Origin: JBBQHM01 sp038323965
GTDB taxonomy: Bacteria > Verrucomicrobiota > Verrucomicrobiia > Chthoniobacterales > UBA10450
DNA: 6,399 nt
Direction of reading: 5' to 3'
Assembly (NCBI GenBank): GCA_038323965.1
Contig: JBBQHM010000120.1
Coordinates: 1 to 6,399 of the forward strand
Part shown: positions 1-6,296 of the stretch, one piece after another
Layout of the letters: each line of letters starts with the position of its first letter
Position numbering within the stretch: position 1 is the stretch's first letter
The notes under the pieces: model-generated
Told to the model about the DNA's origin: nothing
Databases searched by the model: none
Seen by the model: the letters and a program-made list of their open reading frames with translations, nothing else
Made by a program: the position numbers and the translations under genes

Positions 1-1311
1 TTCTACGATTACCCTCATCTTAGCGTCTGGCCTGATGGCTACTACATGAGCATGAACGTGTTCAACGCCGCCGGCTCTTCCTACCTCGGGCCGCAGGCCT
101 TCGCTTTCGATCGCGCGAGCATGCTCAGCGGCGCACCCGCAACCTTCGTTAGTCCGGTCGGTCCGCTCGGCGGCACGGTCGATCCTTTCCTTCCCGCTGA
201 CTTGGATGGGCCCAACCTGCCTCCAACCGGTGCCCCGGCGACCTTTGTGGGCTTCCCCGGTCAGGCCTCGAATCCTAGTTATACCACGTATCGTTTTCAC
301 GCGGATTTCGTCACCCCTGCTAATTCTACCTTTACCACGGTCGCTAATCCTCCCGCGGCCGCTTTCACCTCGCTTTGTCCGAACACGCGCGCTTGCGTCC
401 CGCAGTTGGGCGCCTCGTCTGCGAATAATCTCGATGGCATCGGTGACCGTCTCATGTTCCGCCTGGCTTATCGTAATTTCATCGACCATGAAGCAATTGT
501 CGGTACCTACACTGTGAGTGCGAATGGCGTGGCTGGTATCCGCTGGTTCGAGTTACGCAACATCTCAGGCGCAATTACTAAATACCAGGAGAGCACCTAC
601 CAGCCCGACACCGACTGGCGCTGGATGGGAAGCGTGGCGATGGATGGTCAGGGTAACATGGCGCTGGGATTCAGCACATCGAGCTCGAGTATCTATCCGC
701 AACTACGTTACGCCGGGCGCCTCGCGACCGATCCTCTAAATACTCTGGGCCAGGGCGAAGCGCATCTCTTCGACGGCACTGGCAGCCAGAGTGGAACAGG
801 CAATCGCTGGGGCGACTATGCCTCGCTAACGGTTGATCCGGTCGACGACTCTACCTTTTGGTTTACCAGCGAATACTATGCCACGAGTGGCCAATACAAC
901 TGGCGCACCCGCATCGGTAGTTTCAAGATTGCCGGGACGAGCCCTTCGCCTACGCCCACACCCACGGCGACTCCTGTGCCCACGCCCACTCCGGTCCCCG
1001 CGGCGAATTTCTCGCTATCGGTGAACCCTACTTCAGTCACCGTCGGGCGCAGCGGTGGAACCGCTACTTACACGGTCACAGTCAATCCCACCAATGGGTT
1101 TAACTCAGCGGTCACCTTCTCTGTCAACAATCCAGCGGGGACGACTGCAACCTTTACGCCGACGTCATCGGCAACAAGCAGCACTCTAAGTTTGTTCGTG
1201 CCATCTACGCTCGCGCGCGCGACGTATAACATAACCATCACTGGCACTGGCGGAACGCCTGTGCTTACGCGTACTGCCGCCGCCACCCTTGTAAAGAGTC
1301 AGGGGAAATAA
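1..1311 (+). CDS. Secreted multidomain protein, 3' part: beta-rich (propeller/sialidase-like) region, Pro-Thr linker, Ig-like C-terminal domain
   Basis: The reading frame is already open at base 1 and ends at TAA 1309-1311, so the N-terminus lies outside the window; 436 residues are visible. The first ~312 residues contain the recurring signatures GDRLMFRLAYRNF (148-160), RWMGSVAMDGQGNMALGFS (from 207) and RWGDYASLTVDP (from 269). I associate these with large secreted proteins of Acidobacteriota and Verrucomicrobiota, whose Trp/Asp-rich blades resemble sialidase or beta-propeller folds. A CX5C pair (C126, C132) could form a disulfide outside the cytoplasm. A Pro-Thr linker (313-333) then leads to a ~95-residue all-beta domain (336-431) with the alternating Thr/Val/Ser pattern of bacterial Ig-like adhesion domains. 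No sorting signal or transmembrane helix is seen at the C-terminus, which ends in LVKSQGK. The methionine at base 46 is internal, because similarity-type sequence (YPHLSVWPDGYY) precedes it. Extracellular location is inferred; substrate or ligand is unknown. Confidence 0.8.
   Translation, partial: FYDYPHLSVWPDGYYMSMNVFNAAGSSYLGPQAFAFDRASMLSGAPATFVSPVGPLGGTVDPFLPADLDGPNLPPTGAPATFVGFPGQASNPSYTTYRFHADFVTPANSTFTTVANPPAAAFTSLCPNTRACVPQLGASSANNLDGIGDRLMFRLAYRNFIDHEAIVGTYTVSANGVAGIRWFELRNISGAITKYQESTYQPDTDWRWMGSVAMDGQGNMALGFSTSSSSIYPQLRYAGRLATDPLNTLGQGEAHLFDGTGSQSGTGNRWGDYASLTVDPVDDSTFWFTSEYYATSGQYNWRTRIGSFKIAGTSPSPTPTPTATPVPTPTPVPAANFSLSVNPTSVTVGRSGGTATYTVTVNPTNGFNSAVTFSVNNPAGTTATFTPTSSATSSTLSLFVPSTLARATYNITITGTGGTPVLTRTAAATLVKSQGK
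937..1005 (+). repeat. Pro-Thr low-complexity linker (PT repeat) inside the secreted protein gene
   Basis: This stretch encodes alternating Thr-Pro and Val-Pro dipeptides with many ACG/ACC/ACT-CCN codon pairs (window residues 313-335). Such linkers typically separate independently folding domains of secreted proteins. Here it marks the boundary between the large N-terminal region and the Ig-like C-terminal domain. The DNA repeats imperfectly (variants of cc-acg-ccc), so its length could vary between strains by slippage. Confidence 0.8.
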
Positions 1312-1349
1312 TGGCTATCCGCACGGAAGGCGTCAGACCATCGTCGTTA

Positions 1350-1388
1350 CTTCTCCCAGCTTCCCGGTAACCGGGAGCTGTGGAGAAG
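1350..1388 (+). terminator. Strong hairpin, probable transcription terminator after the secreted protein gene
   Basis: The arms 1350-1367 and 1371-1388 pair over 17 base pairs, interrupted only by a single bulged T on each side (1362 and 1381), around a 3-base TAA loop. The stem is CTTCTCC / CAGCT / CCCGG against its complements. It starts 38 bases after the stop codon at 1311. The following bases (cgaattattt) are A/T-rich but not a clean T run, so termination efficiency is uncertain. It separates the secreted protein gene from the DoxX-like gene, suggesting the two are not simply co-transcribed. Confidence 0.65.
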
Positions 1389-1440
1389 CGAATTATTTCC
1401 TGCGCCGTAACCTGCGAATTCGGGAGTCAATACTTTCTCG

Positions 1441-1788
1441 ATGCGTGAATTTACGATCTGTTTGCAGGCACTTGTAGCCGCCTCCATCTTTTTTGTCTGG
1501 GTAGTCCGTTACAACAATATTGTTGAAGAGTTTAAAGGCTATAGGTTGCCGGAATCGCTCCGTGACATCGTCGGCATCTTTAAGCTCACGTTCGCTCTGT
1601 TACTACTGATTGGAATCGTTCGGCCGCTTTTTGCTGTAATCGGCGGCGCCGGGATTGCCATTTTGATGACAGCTGCTGTAGTCACTCATCTAAGGGTGAA
1701 GAGCAAGCTGGGCAAGATGTTACCAGCGCTGGCCTTGCTCGCATGTTCTGCCAGCATCGCTTGGCTCAATTACCAACTCCCGCGCTAG
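1441..1788 (+). CDS. DoxX-like family small integral membrane protein
   Basis: This is a 115-residue, very hydrophobic protein with four predicted membrane helices at about residues 5-23, 45-63, 64-83 and 92-111. The segment around helices 2 and 3 (FKLTFALLLLIGIV, then ILMTAAVVTHLRVK) matches the pattern of DoxX-like (DoxX_2 type) proteins: a K-L-x(n)-G-L/I helix followed by a helix ending in AVVTHLRV. Length agrees with the family, usually 110-130 residues. These are inner-membrane proteins of poorly defined function; some DoxX relatives are tied to quinone, thiosulfate or redox-stress chemistry, which cannot be assigned here. ATG 1441 is the first possible start after the in-frame stop near 1408. 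The only ribosome-site candidate, GGGAG at 1422-1426, is 14 bases upstream, which is rather far. The gene appears monocistronic: a hairpin lies before it and a convergent gene after it. Confidence 0.75.
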   Translation: MREFTICLQALVAASIFFVWVVRYNNIVEEFKGYRLPESLRDIVGIFKLTFALLLLIGIVRPLFAVIGGAGIAILMTAAVVTHLRVKSKLGKMLPALALLACSASIAWLNYQLPR

Positions 1789-1835
1789 TTCTGCGCTCCG
1801 GTTACTACTTATCAGCGGCAGCTCACCAACAACCC

Positions 1836-1848
1836 GCGCTTTAAGCGC
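1836..1848. terminator. Small inverted repeat between convergent genes (weak bidirectional terminator candidate)
   Basis: GCGCTT (1836-1841) and AAGCGC (1843-1848) form a perfect inverted repeat with a single central base, so a real hairpin would have about 5 pairs and a 3-base loop. It lies in the 69-base gap between two convergent stop codons, where a shared terminator is expected. Neither side has a clear T run, so the call is tentative. Confidence 0.25.
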
Positions 1849-1857
1849 CGATGCCTA

Positions 1858-2592
1858 TTATTTTACCGCCGCCCAGACACGATGCACGTCATCGTGATCT
1901 TCCAACGTCTGCAGAAACTCGCCGGCTTCAGCGCGCTGCTCCTCAGTCAGGCTTGGGAAATTCTTCGGAAGATAGCCGAGCTCGCTCGTCACGATTGTCC
2001 ATCCATTCTCCCTCAGCCATTGTGAGACCGCGTGCAGATCAGTCCGCTCGGTAATAAATCGCGCACCGGTCATATCGGGCGGAATATCATCGTTCTCCGC
2101 GTGGTGCAGCGGCTCGACATCCCGCGCGTTCGCTTCGATTGCTGCCGCTTCGATGTCCGCTTCCTTGTCCGGGTGAAACGCTTCCGCCAGTCCCACATGC
2201 TCGAAAAGGAACTTGTTACTACCAGGCGCTCCAAGTTGTCCGCCCTTCTTGAATATGAGCCGGATCTCAGGCGCGGTGCGGTTATTGTTGTCCGTCAGGA
2301 TCTCCACGATCAACGGGACCTTGTGCGGCGCGTATCCCTCGAAAACAATATGCTCGAGGGCTAACGACTCTTCGCCCGTGCCCGATCCCTTCTTAATCGC
2401 CCGCTCGATCACGTCGCGCGTCACACTCGCCTTGCGCGCCTTATCGAGGGCAGCGGCGAGCCGCGCGTTGCCGGCCGGATCGGGTCCCGCCATCTTCGCG
2501 GCCACCATGATTTCCTTCACCATCTTGCCGACCATCTGGCCCTTCTTCAGACCGGCGACTTCCCGCTTGGCATGCAACCATTGGCGACCCAT
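1858..2592 (-). CDS. YebC/PmpR (TACO1) family protein, YeeN-like type
   Basis: The 244-residue product has the full YebC layout. A basic helical N-terminal domain (1-75) includes EIMVAAKMAGPDPAGN (27-42) and VIERAIKKGSG (61-71). The central domains follow, with EGYAP (85-89) and TDNNNR (100-105), then a C-terminal alpha/beta part ending in a Leu-Glu-Asp-His-Asp-Asp-Val motif close to the usual LEDxDDVxxV. The N-terminus is MGRQW rather than the canonical MAGHSKW, which resembles the E. coli paralogue YeeN more than YebC. Family members are cytoplasmic. They have been described as DNA-binding regulators (PmpR) and, for the mitochondrial TACO1 branch and bacterial relatives, as ribosome-associated factors that help translate difficult sequences. 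Which applies here is not visible. ATG at 2592-2590 is supported by AGGGAG (2596-2601 on the complement) 3 bases upstream. It is divergent from the peptidase gene and convergent with the DoxX-like gene. Confidence 0.9.
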   Translation of the reverse strand: MGRQWLHAKREVAGLKKGQMVGKMVKEIMVAAKMAGPDPAGNARLAAALDKARKASVTRDVIERAIKKGSGTGEESLALEHIVFEGYAPHKVPLIVEILTDNNNRTAPEIRLIFKKGGQLGAPGSNKFLFEHVGLAEAFHPDKEADIEAAAIEANARDVEPLHHAENDDIPPDMTGARFITERTDLHAVSQWLRENGWTIVTSELGYLPKNFPSLTEEQRAEAGEFLQTLEDHDDVHRVWAAVK

Positions 2593-2703
2593 GAACTCCC
2601 TGTATCAGCGACTGCTAAGCGCGACAAGTCTTCGCGTAACATGAATCGAAGCGACCGGTGGAACGTCTTGGCATTGATTCGGCCCCCGTGTAGGAGATGA
2701 ATC
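2593..2703. promoter_or_regulatory. Divergent intergenic region between the YebC-family gene and the peptidase gene
   Basis: These 111 bases must carry the start signals of two divergent genes. The peptidase ribosome site AGGAG (2692-2696) is well placed, 7 bases before ATG 2704, and fixes that start. The YebC-side site AGGGAG lies at 2596-2601 on the complement. No -35/-10 pair close to the sigma-70 consensus is evident on either strand; TAACAT (2637-2642) is only a weak -10 match. A 19-codon open frame (2641-2700) ends at TGA just before the peptidase start. Confidence 0.45.
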
Positions 2704-4917
2704 ATGCCGAAGCTGAAAGTCTGCCTGGTCCTTGCCAGCATCTACCTCATCGGGCCGGCGCGGGCCGAGCACCTCACACCCGAGCGCCTCTTTTCCGATC
2801 CGAGTGTCGACGGTCCCGCCGCGCGCAACGTTCAGCTTTCGCCTGACGGCTCGCTCGTCACTTATCTGAAAGCCAAGGCGGACGACCAAAACGCGCTTGA
2901 TCTCTGGGCGGCCGATACCAAAGGCGGAACGCCGTTTGTGCTGGTGGATTCACGTGCACTCGCACCAAAAGAAGAAGTCTTGTCCGAAGCGGAGAAATCA
3001 CGGCGGGAACGCATGCGGATCAGTCAGCATGGCGTAGTGGAGTATCACTGGGACGAGGAAGGAAAATTTATGCTCGTCCCGGTAAACGGCGACCTCTATC
3101 TCGCGGACCGCATGAGCAAGGAAGTGCGCCGACTAACGAAAACAAAGACCGACGAAATCGATTCAAAAGTTTCGCCCAAAGGCCGCTTCGTCTCCTTCGT
3201 GCGTGAAAACAATCTTTACGCCATCGAGATAGCCAATGGCAAAGAGACCGCGCTGACCACCGACGGCAATGAAGCCGATTCCCGGGCGACCGCCGAGTTC
3301 GTGGCACAGGAAGAGATGAACCGGTTCACTGGCTACTGGTGGAGCGAAGATGAAACCCGGATCGCGCTGACTCATGTAAACGAGAACCCGGTCGACATCA
3401 TTCCGCGACTGGAGATAGGTGCGGAAGACCTAACTTCCGTTAACCAGCGTTACCCGCGTGCCGGACGGCCTAACGCGATCGTCGATCTTTACGTGGAAGA
3501 TGTGGCGTCGCAGAAGCAGGTAAAGATCGATCTCGGGACTGATACGGACTTTTATCTCGCACGCGTCGCCTGGTCGAAGGATGGGATTACCCTTTACGTC
3601 GAGCGGTTATCGCGTGACCAGAAAAAACTCGATCTCCTGGCCTGCGATCCTGCTACCGGCGTCAGCCGCTCCATCCTGGCTGAAAGCTCGCCGCATTGGG
3701 TGGAACTAAGTGATGACTTCAAGTCGCTGAAGTCAGGTGACTTCCTCTGGTCGTCCGAGCGGTCTGGCTATCGTCATCTCTACCTTTACGATCGCGCGGG
3801 GAAACTAAAGCGCCAGATCACCTCCGGCGAATGGCCGGTGACCGCGATCAAGGGGGTCAACGAAACGAACGGGCAAGTTTTCTTCGCCGCTTCCATCGAT
3901 AATCCTACCGAATCGCAACTTTACGCCACCTCCTACTCGAACGCCGACACCCCGCACGCCCTGACCAGTGGCCACGGTTGGTGGACTGCGATGGTAGCGA
4001 AGAGCGGAGCTACCTTTGCGGGAATTTACTCCGATCCTATGACTCCGCCGCGCACCAGCCTTTACGCCGCCGATGGGAAATTGATTCGCTGGATCGAGGA
4101 AAACAAACTCGATGAGAGTCACCCCTACCATACCTATCTCGGCGACCGAAGTGTTCCGGAATACGGCACGCTAAAAACCAGCGACGGGACGCCGCTGTGG
4201 TATTCACTGAGCAAGCCCGTAGGTTTTGATTCGAAAAAGAAATACCCGGCTATCATCGAAGTCTATGGTGGTCCCCACGCACAGATGGTGCAGCGGAACT
4301 GGGGCCGCACCACCGATCAACTACTACTCGAGGCTGGCTACGTGGTCTTCAAGCTGGACAATCGCGGCTCGGACAATCGCTCGGTCGCATTCAAGACTGC
4401 TATTGATCGTAAGCTAGGAACCATCGAGACGCAGGACCAGCTCGAAGGTGCGCGCTTTCTTAAATCGCTACCCTATGTCGATCCTACTCACGTTGCCGTC
4501 TCCGGCTGGAGCTACGGTGGGTTCATGACTCTGGAAATGCTGACCGAGAAGAATGCGGGATTTGCCGCGGGCGCATCCGGTGCGCCTCCGACTGAATGGA
4601 GCTTTTACGATACCTGTTACACCGAGCGTTATATGGGGACGCCGCAGAATAATCCGGCTGGCTATGCCGAGTCCGACATTCTTCATCGGCTCGATCATCT
4701 TTCCGGTCGCCTGCTCTTACTCAAGGGCACCTCCGACGACAATGTCATCCTCGCCAATACCACGCGCCTGACCGCCGAGCTGCAAAGGCGCGGCATCACC
4801 TTCGACCAGATGGAATATCCAGGCCAGCGTCACGGCATCCGCGGCAACGAAAAGCAACTACAACTCTGGCGTACCTACCTCGAATTCTTCCAGCGCACTC
4901 TCCAGCCGCACCGCTAA
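2704..4917 (+). CDS. Exported S9B-family prolyl dipeptidyl peptidase (DPP IV-like)
   Basis: This 737-residue enzyme is expected to release Xaa-Pro or Xaa-Ala dipeptides from peptide N-termini in the periplasm or outside the cell. Residues 1-21 form a signal peptide (K-rich start, hydrophobic core, cleavage after ARA). Residues ~35-500 are the eight-bladed beta-propeller, containing the S9B signature AQEEM (201-205); E203/E204 match the double Glu that binds the substrate amino group. The alpha/beta-hydrolase domain runs from ~510. It has Y521 in VYGGP (oxyanion Tyr), nucleophile S603 in GWSYGG, D678 in SDDNV with N680, and H710 in GQRHG. YTERYMG (639-645) matches the S1-pocket tyrosines of human DPP4. 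The triad and specificity residues are all intact, and the length equals that of bacterial DPP IV enzymes such as that of Stenotrophomonas (about 740). ATG 2704 has AGGAG 7 bases upstream. The nuclease gene follows 74 bases downstream on the same strand, possibly in one transcript. Confidence 0.93.
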   Translation: MPKLKVCLVLASIYLIGPARAEHLTPERLFSDPSVDGPAARNVQLSPDGSLVTYLKAKADDQNALDLWAADTKGGTPFVLVDSRALAPKEEVLSEAEKSRRERMRISQHGVVEYHWDEEGKFMLVPVNGDLYLADRMSKEVRRLTKTKTDEIDSKVSPKGRFVSFVRENNLYAIEIANGKETALTTDGNEADSRATAEFVAQEEMNRFTGYWWSEDETRIALTHVNENPVDIIPRLEIGAEDLTSVNQRYPRAGRPNAIVDLYVEDVASQKQVKIDLGTDTDFYLARVAWSKDGITLYVERLSRDQKKLDLLACDPATGVSRSILAESSPHWVELSDDFKSLKSGDFLWSSERSGYRHLYLYDRAGKLKRQITSGEWPVTAIKGVNETNGQVFFAASIDNPTESQLYATSYSNADTPHALTSGHGWWTAMVAKSGATFAGIYSDPMTPPRTSLYAADGKLIRWIEENKLDESHPYHTYLGDRSVPEYGTLKTSDGTPLWYSLSKPVGFDSKKKYPAIIEVYGGPHAQMVQRNWGRTTDQLLLEAGYVVFKLDNRGSDNRSVAFKTAIDRKLGTIETQDQLEGARFLKSLPYVDPTHVAVSGWSYGGFMTLEMLTEKNAGFAAGASGAPPTEWSFYDTCYTERYMGTPQNNPAGYAESDILHRLDHLSGRLLLLKGTSDDNVILANTTRLTAELQRRGITFDQMEYPGQRHGIRGNEKQLQLWRTYLEFFQRTLQPHR

Positions 4918-4991
4918 CTGATCGACAGCTCGGCGCGCATCACTCGGGATTTTAGCTCGTCCCCGTCGCGTTTAGAGATCATCCTTGTTTT

Positions 4992-5882
4992 GTGTTCGCT
5001 TTCGTTATTCGCGCTTTCATTTGTTTCTTTGTAGTCACGACCGCTTTCGCGGCAGAAAAATTGCAGGAAATCAAAGGTGCTGAATTTATATCGACTGAAT
5101 ACAACGATGGAGACAGCTTCCGAGTTCGCTTCAACCTCGACGGCAAAACAGACGAACAAGTAGTGCGTCTCTACTTTGTCGATGCATTCGAGCAGAAGGC
5201 CGACTCCACGACGGACAAAAGGCGTCTGCTGGAGCAGACGCGCTATTTTGGGTTTTCCGACGAAAACCGTCGTCGCGGCATGGAATTCGGAACTCGCGCT
5301 AAGGCTCGAGTTGAAGAGCTTCTCGCGAAGCCTTTCACCCTCCACACCAGTTTCGCTTCAGCGCTTGGGCGTTCTAAGAAACCGCGCATTTACGGGATGA
5401 TTAAAACTGCGGATGGCCAGGATTTGGCGGCGCTCCTTGTGCGGGAAGGGCTGGCCCGCGTCCATGGCGTCGGGCATCGGCGTCCCGACGGTATGACATC
5501 AAAGGACTACGAACAATTGCTGGGCGACCTACAATTGGAAGCGGCGGTGAAGAAGCTGGGAGCATGGGCTGTTTCCGACTTCGACCGAATCGCTCAACTG
5601 CGCGAAGAGCAGCGCGCTGACGACCGGAAGCTAAAGGCAATCGGCGGGACGGAGAAGGATGAAGAGAGCGGACCGATTGACCTGAACACGGCGAGCCAGG
5701 AAGACCTTGAAAGGCTAAAGGGAATTAAATCTAAACTTGCCCAACGCATCATTGAGAAACGGCCCTACAAGTCGATCGACGATCTGTCCCGAGTGTCGGG
5801 TATTGGCGCGAAGCTACTGGAGAAGCTGCGACCACACATCACCGTCGAGTCGGCAGCGAACACCGAAAAGCCGGCGGAGTAA
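4992..5882 (+). CDS. Exported thermonuclease (SNase)-like protein with C-terminal ComEA-type helix-hairpin-helix domain
   Basis: The 296-residue product begins with a hydrophobic signal peptide (about 1-20, cleavage near AFA/AEK). Residues ~27-195 are a staphylococcal-nuclease-like OB-fold domain. NDGDSF (38-43) supplies the metal-site Asp, RLYFVDAFE (59-67) supplies the Arg-Asp-Glu set matching R35, D40 and E43 of the S. aureus enzyme, and R132 in KPRIYG probably equals R87. LLVREGLARV (148-157) is also typical. A charged linker (196-228) leads to a double helix-hairpin-helix (229-285): IDLNTASQEDLERLKGI, then SGIGAKLLEKLRPHI, the ComEA pattern for non-sequence-specific DNA binding. The catalytic set looks complete, so an active, DNA-tethered exported nuclease is likely; role in nutrition, defence or DNA uptake is open. 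The start chosen is GTG 4992: no in-frame ATG precedes the signal peptide and an in-frame TAG lies at 4953. The ribosome site is weak (AGAG, 4974-4977). It follows the peptidase on the same strand. Confidence 0.87.
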   Translation: MFAFVIRAFICFFVVTTAFAAEKLQEIKGAEFISTEYNDGDSFRVRFNLDGKTDEQVVRLYFVDAFEQKADSTTDKRRLLEQTRYFGFSDENRRRGMEFGTRAKARVEELLAKPFTLHTSFASALGRSKKPRIYGMIKTADGQDLAALLVREGLARVHGVGHRRPDGMTSKDYEQLLGDLQLEAAVKKLGAWAVSDFDRIAQLREEQRADDRKLKAIGGTEKDEESGPIDLNTASQEDLERLKGIKSKLAQRIIEKRPYKSIDDLSRVSGIGAKLLEKLRPHITVESAANTEKPAE

Positions 5883-5903
5883 CATTTGGCGACAGCGACG
5901 GTT

Positions 5904-5918
5904 GCGATTAGGAATCGC
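5904..5918 (+). terminator. Short perfect hairpin after the nuclease gene (weak terminator candidate)
   Basis: GCGATT (5904-5909) and AATCGC (5913-5918) pair perfectly over 6 bases around an AGG loop, 21 bases after the nuclease stop codon. No T run follows (ctgaggg), so it may be Rho-assisted, only an mRNA 3'-end stabiliser, or chance. Confidence 0.35.
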
Positions 5919-5922
5919 CTGA

Positions 5923-6190
5923 GGGCCAGTTACCGGCAGTGAACTGAAGAAGGTGCGTGCATCGCTGCGGGACGGAGGGCAGATGGCGATCGCGGACTTT
6001 GTGCCGAATGCGGATCGCGTGTCGCCGGCGGATGGCGGCGAGCTTCAGTTTTGTGATGCTGGCGAGTACGCCTGAAGGCGATGCCTACACGCTAGCGGAG
6101 TATCAGGAGATGCTGGTGAACGCTGGATTTGGCGCGGTGGAAAGTCATCCGCTGCCGCCGGTCTCTACGGCGATCGTTGCAATAAAGTAG
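5923..6190 (+). pseudogene. 5'-truncated, frameshifted SAM-dependent methyltransferase remnant (C-terminal end only)
   Basis: Two frames must be joined to read a recognisable protein end. In the frame of base 5941, the codons give ELKKVRASLRDGGQMAIADF, then VPNADRVSP, ending near 6024; that frame reaches TGA at 6073. From about 6025-6032 the next frame continues with MAASFSFVMLASTPEGDAYT, then LAEYQEMLVNAGF and SHPLPP, to TAG 6188-6190. The joined pattern (LRxGGxxxIxDFVPNxDRVSP, hydrophobic stretch, TPxGDAYTxxEYxxMxxxAGF, LPP) is the C-terminal end of class I SAM-dependent methyltransferases of the O-methyltransferase-like type common in Acidobacteriota and Verrucomicrobiota. One extra base in tcgccggcggatggcg explains the shift. 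The SAM-binding motif I half and N-terminal domain are missing, since the nuclease gene ends at 5882 and TGA 5920 blocks this frame. It is therefore doubly broken and presumably inactive. A sequencing error could explain the shift but not the truncation. Confidence 0.75.
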
Positions 6191-6296
6191 AAAGTAGGAA
6201 AGGCGGGGATTCTTCGACTTCGCTCAGAATGACAAAGAGAGGAAGCGAAGGAGGAAGTAGAGAGGCGAACGAAGTCCGCGCACGGAAAGCGATTTT
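6191..6296. other. Purine-rich non-coding spacer
   Basis: No gene is seen here. The plus strand is strongly purine-rich on both sides of the dispersed-repeat-like element: a directly repeated AAAGTAG heptamer (6184-6190 and 6191-6197), then a run of gag/gga/gaag units at about 6232-6272. The stretch separates the methyltransferase remnant from the minus-strand gene at the right end and looks like decayed or repeat-derived sequence. Confidence 0.5.
6206..6234. repeat. Dispersed intergenic repeat-like element (CATTCTGAGCGAAG... type)
   Basis: The plus strand reads ggattcttcgacttcgctca followed by gaatgacaa; the complement starts GTCATTCTGAGCGAAG and ends GAAGAATCC. Arms ATTCT (6209-6213) and AGAAT (6226-6230) form an imperfect inverted repeat, with a short CG/CG inner pairing around ACTT. 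I recognise near-identical elements from intergenic DNA of many environmental bacterial genomes, where they occur in multiple copies. Only one copy is visible in this window, so repetition cannot be shown from the sequence itself. It lies in non-coding DNA between a pseudogene and the next gene. Confidence 0.55.

Noticed and set aside
46..48. ATG 46 as the true start of the first gene
   Set aside because: The frame is open to base 1 and the preceding residues fit the family pattern; no signal peptide follows this methionine.
2637..2642. TAACAT as a -10 box for the peptidase promoter
   Set aside because: Only four of six bases match the consensus and no plausible -35 sits 16-18 bases upstream.
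2213..2644. 143-codon open frame on the plus strand, antisense to the YebC-family gene
   Set aside because: The YebC-family protein is convincing over its whole length; this frame has no family pattern and no ribosome site.
2605..2889. 94-codon minus-strand frame crossing the divergent intergenic region
   Set aside because: It overlaps the peptidase signal peptide and propeller start antisense, and its composition looks like reversed coding sequence.
3805..4131. 108-codon minus-strand frame inside the peptidase gene
   Set aside because: The peptidase frame is continuous with all its motifs; this is a shadow frame with Gly/Val/Arg-rich, non-protein-like content.
4914..5345. 143-codon open frame on the minus strand
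   Set aside because: It lies opposite the nuclease signal peptide and catalytic region, has no recognisable domain, and is explained as the antisense shadow of that gene.
5957..6190. Intact 77-residue hypothetical protein starting at ATG 5957
   Set aside because: Only its second half resembles protein; the Arg/Cys-rich first part is the wrong frame of a methyltransferase remnant, so it is annotated as a frameshifted pseudogene.
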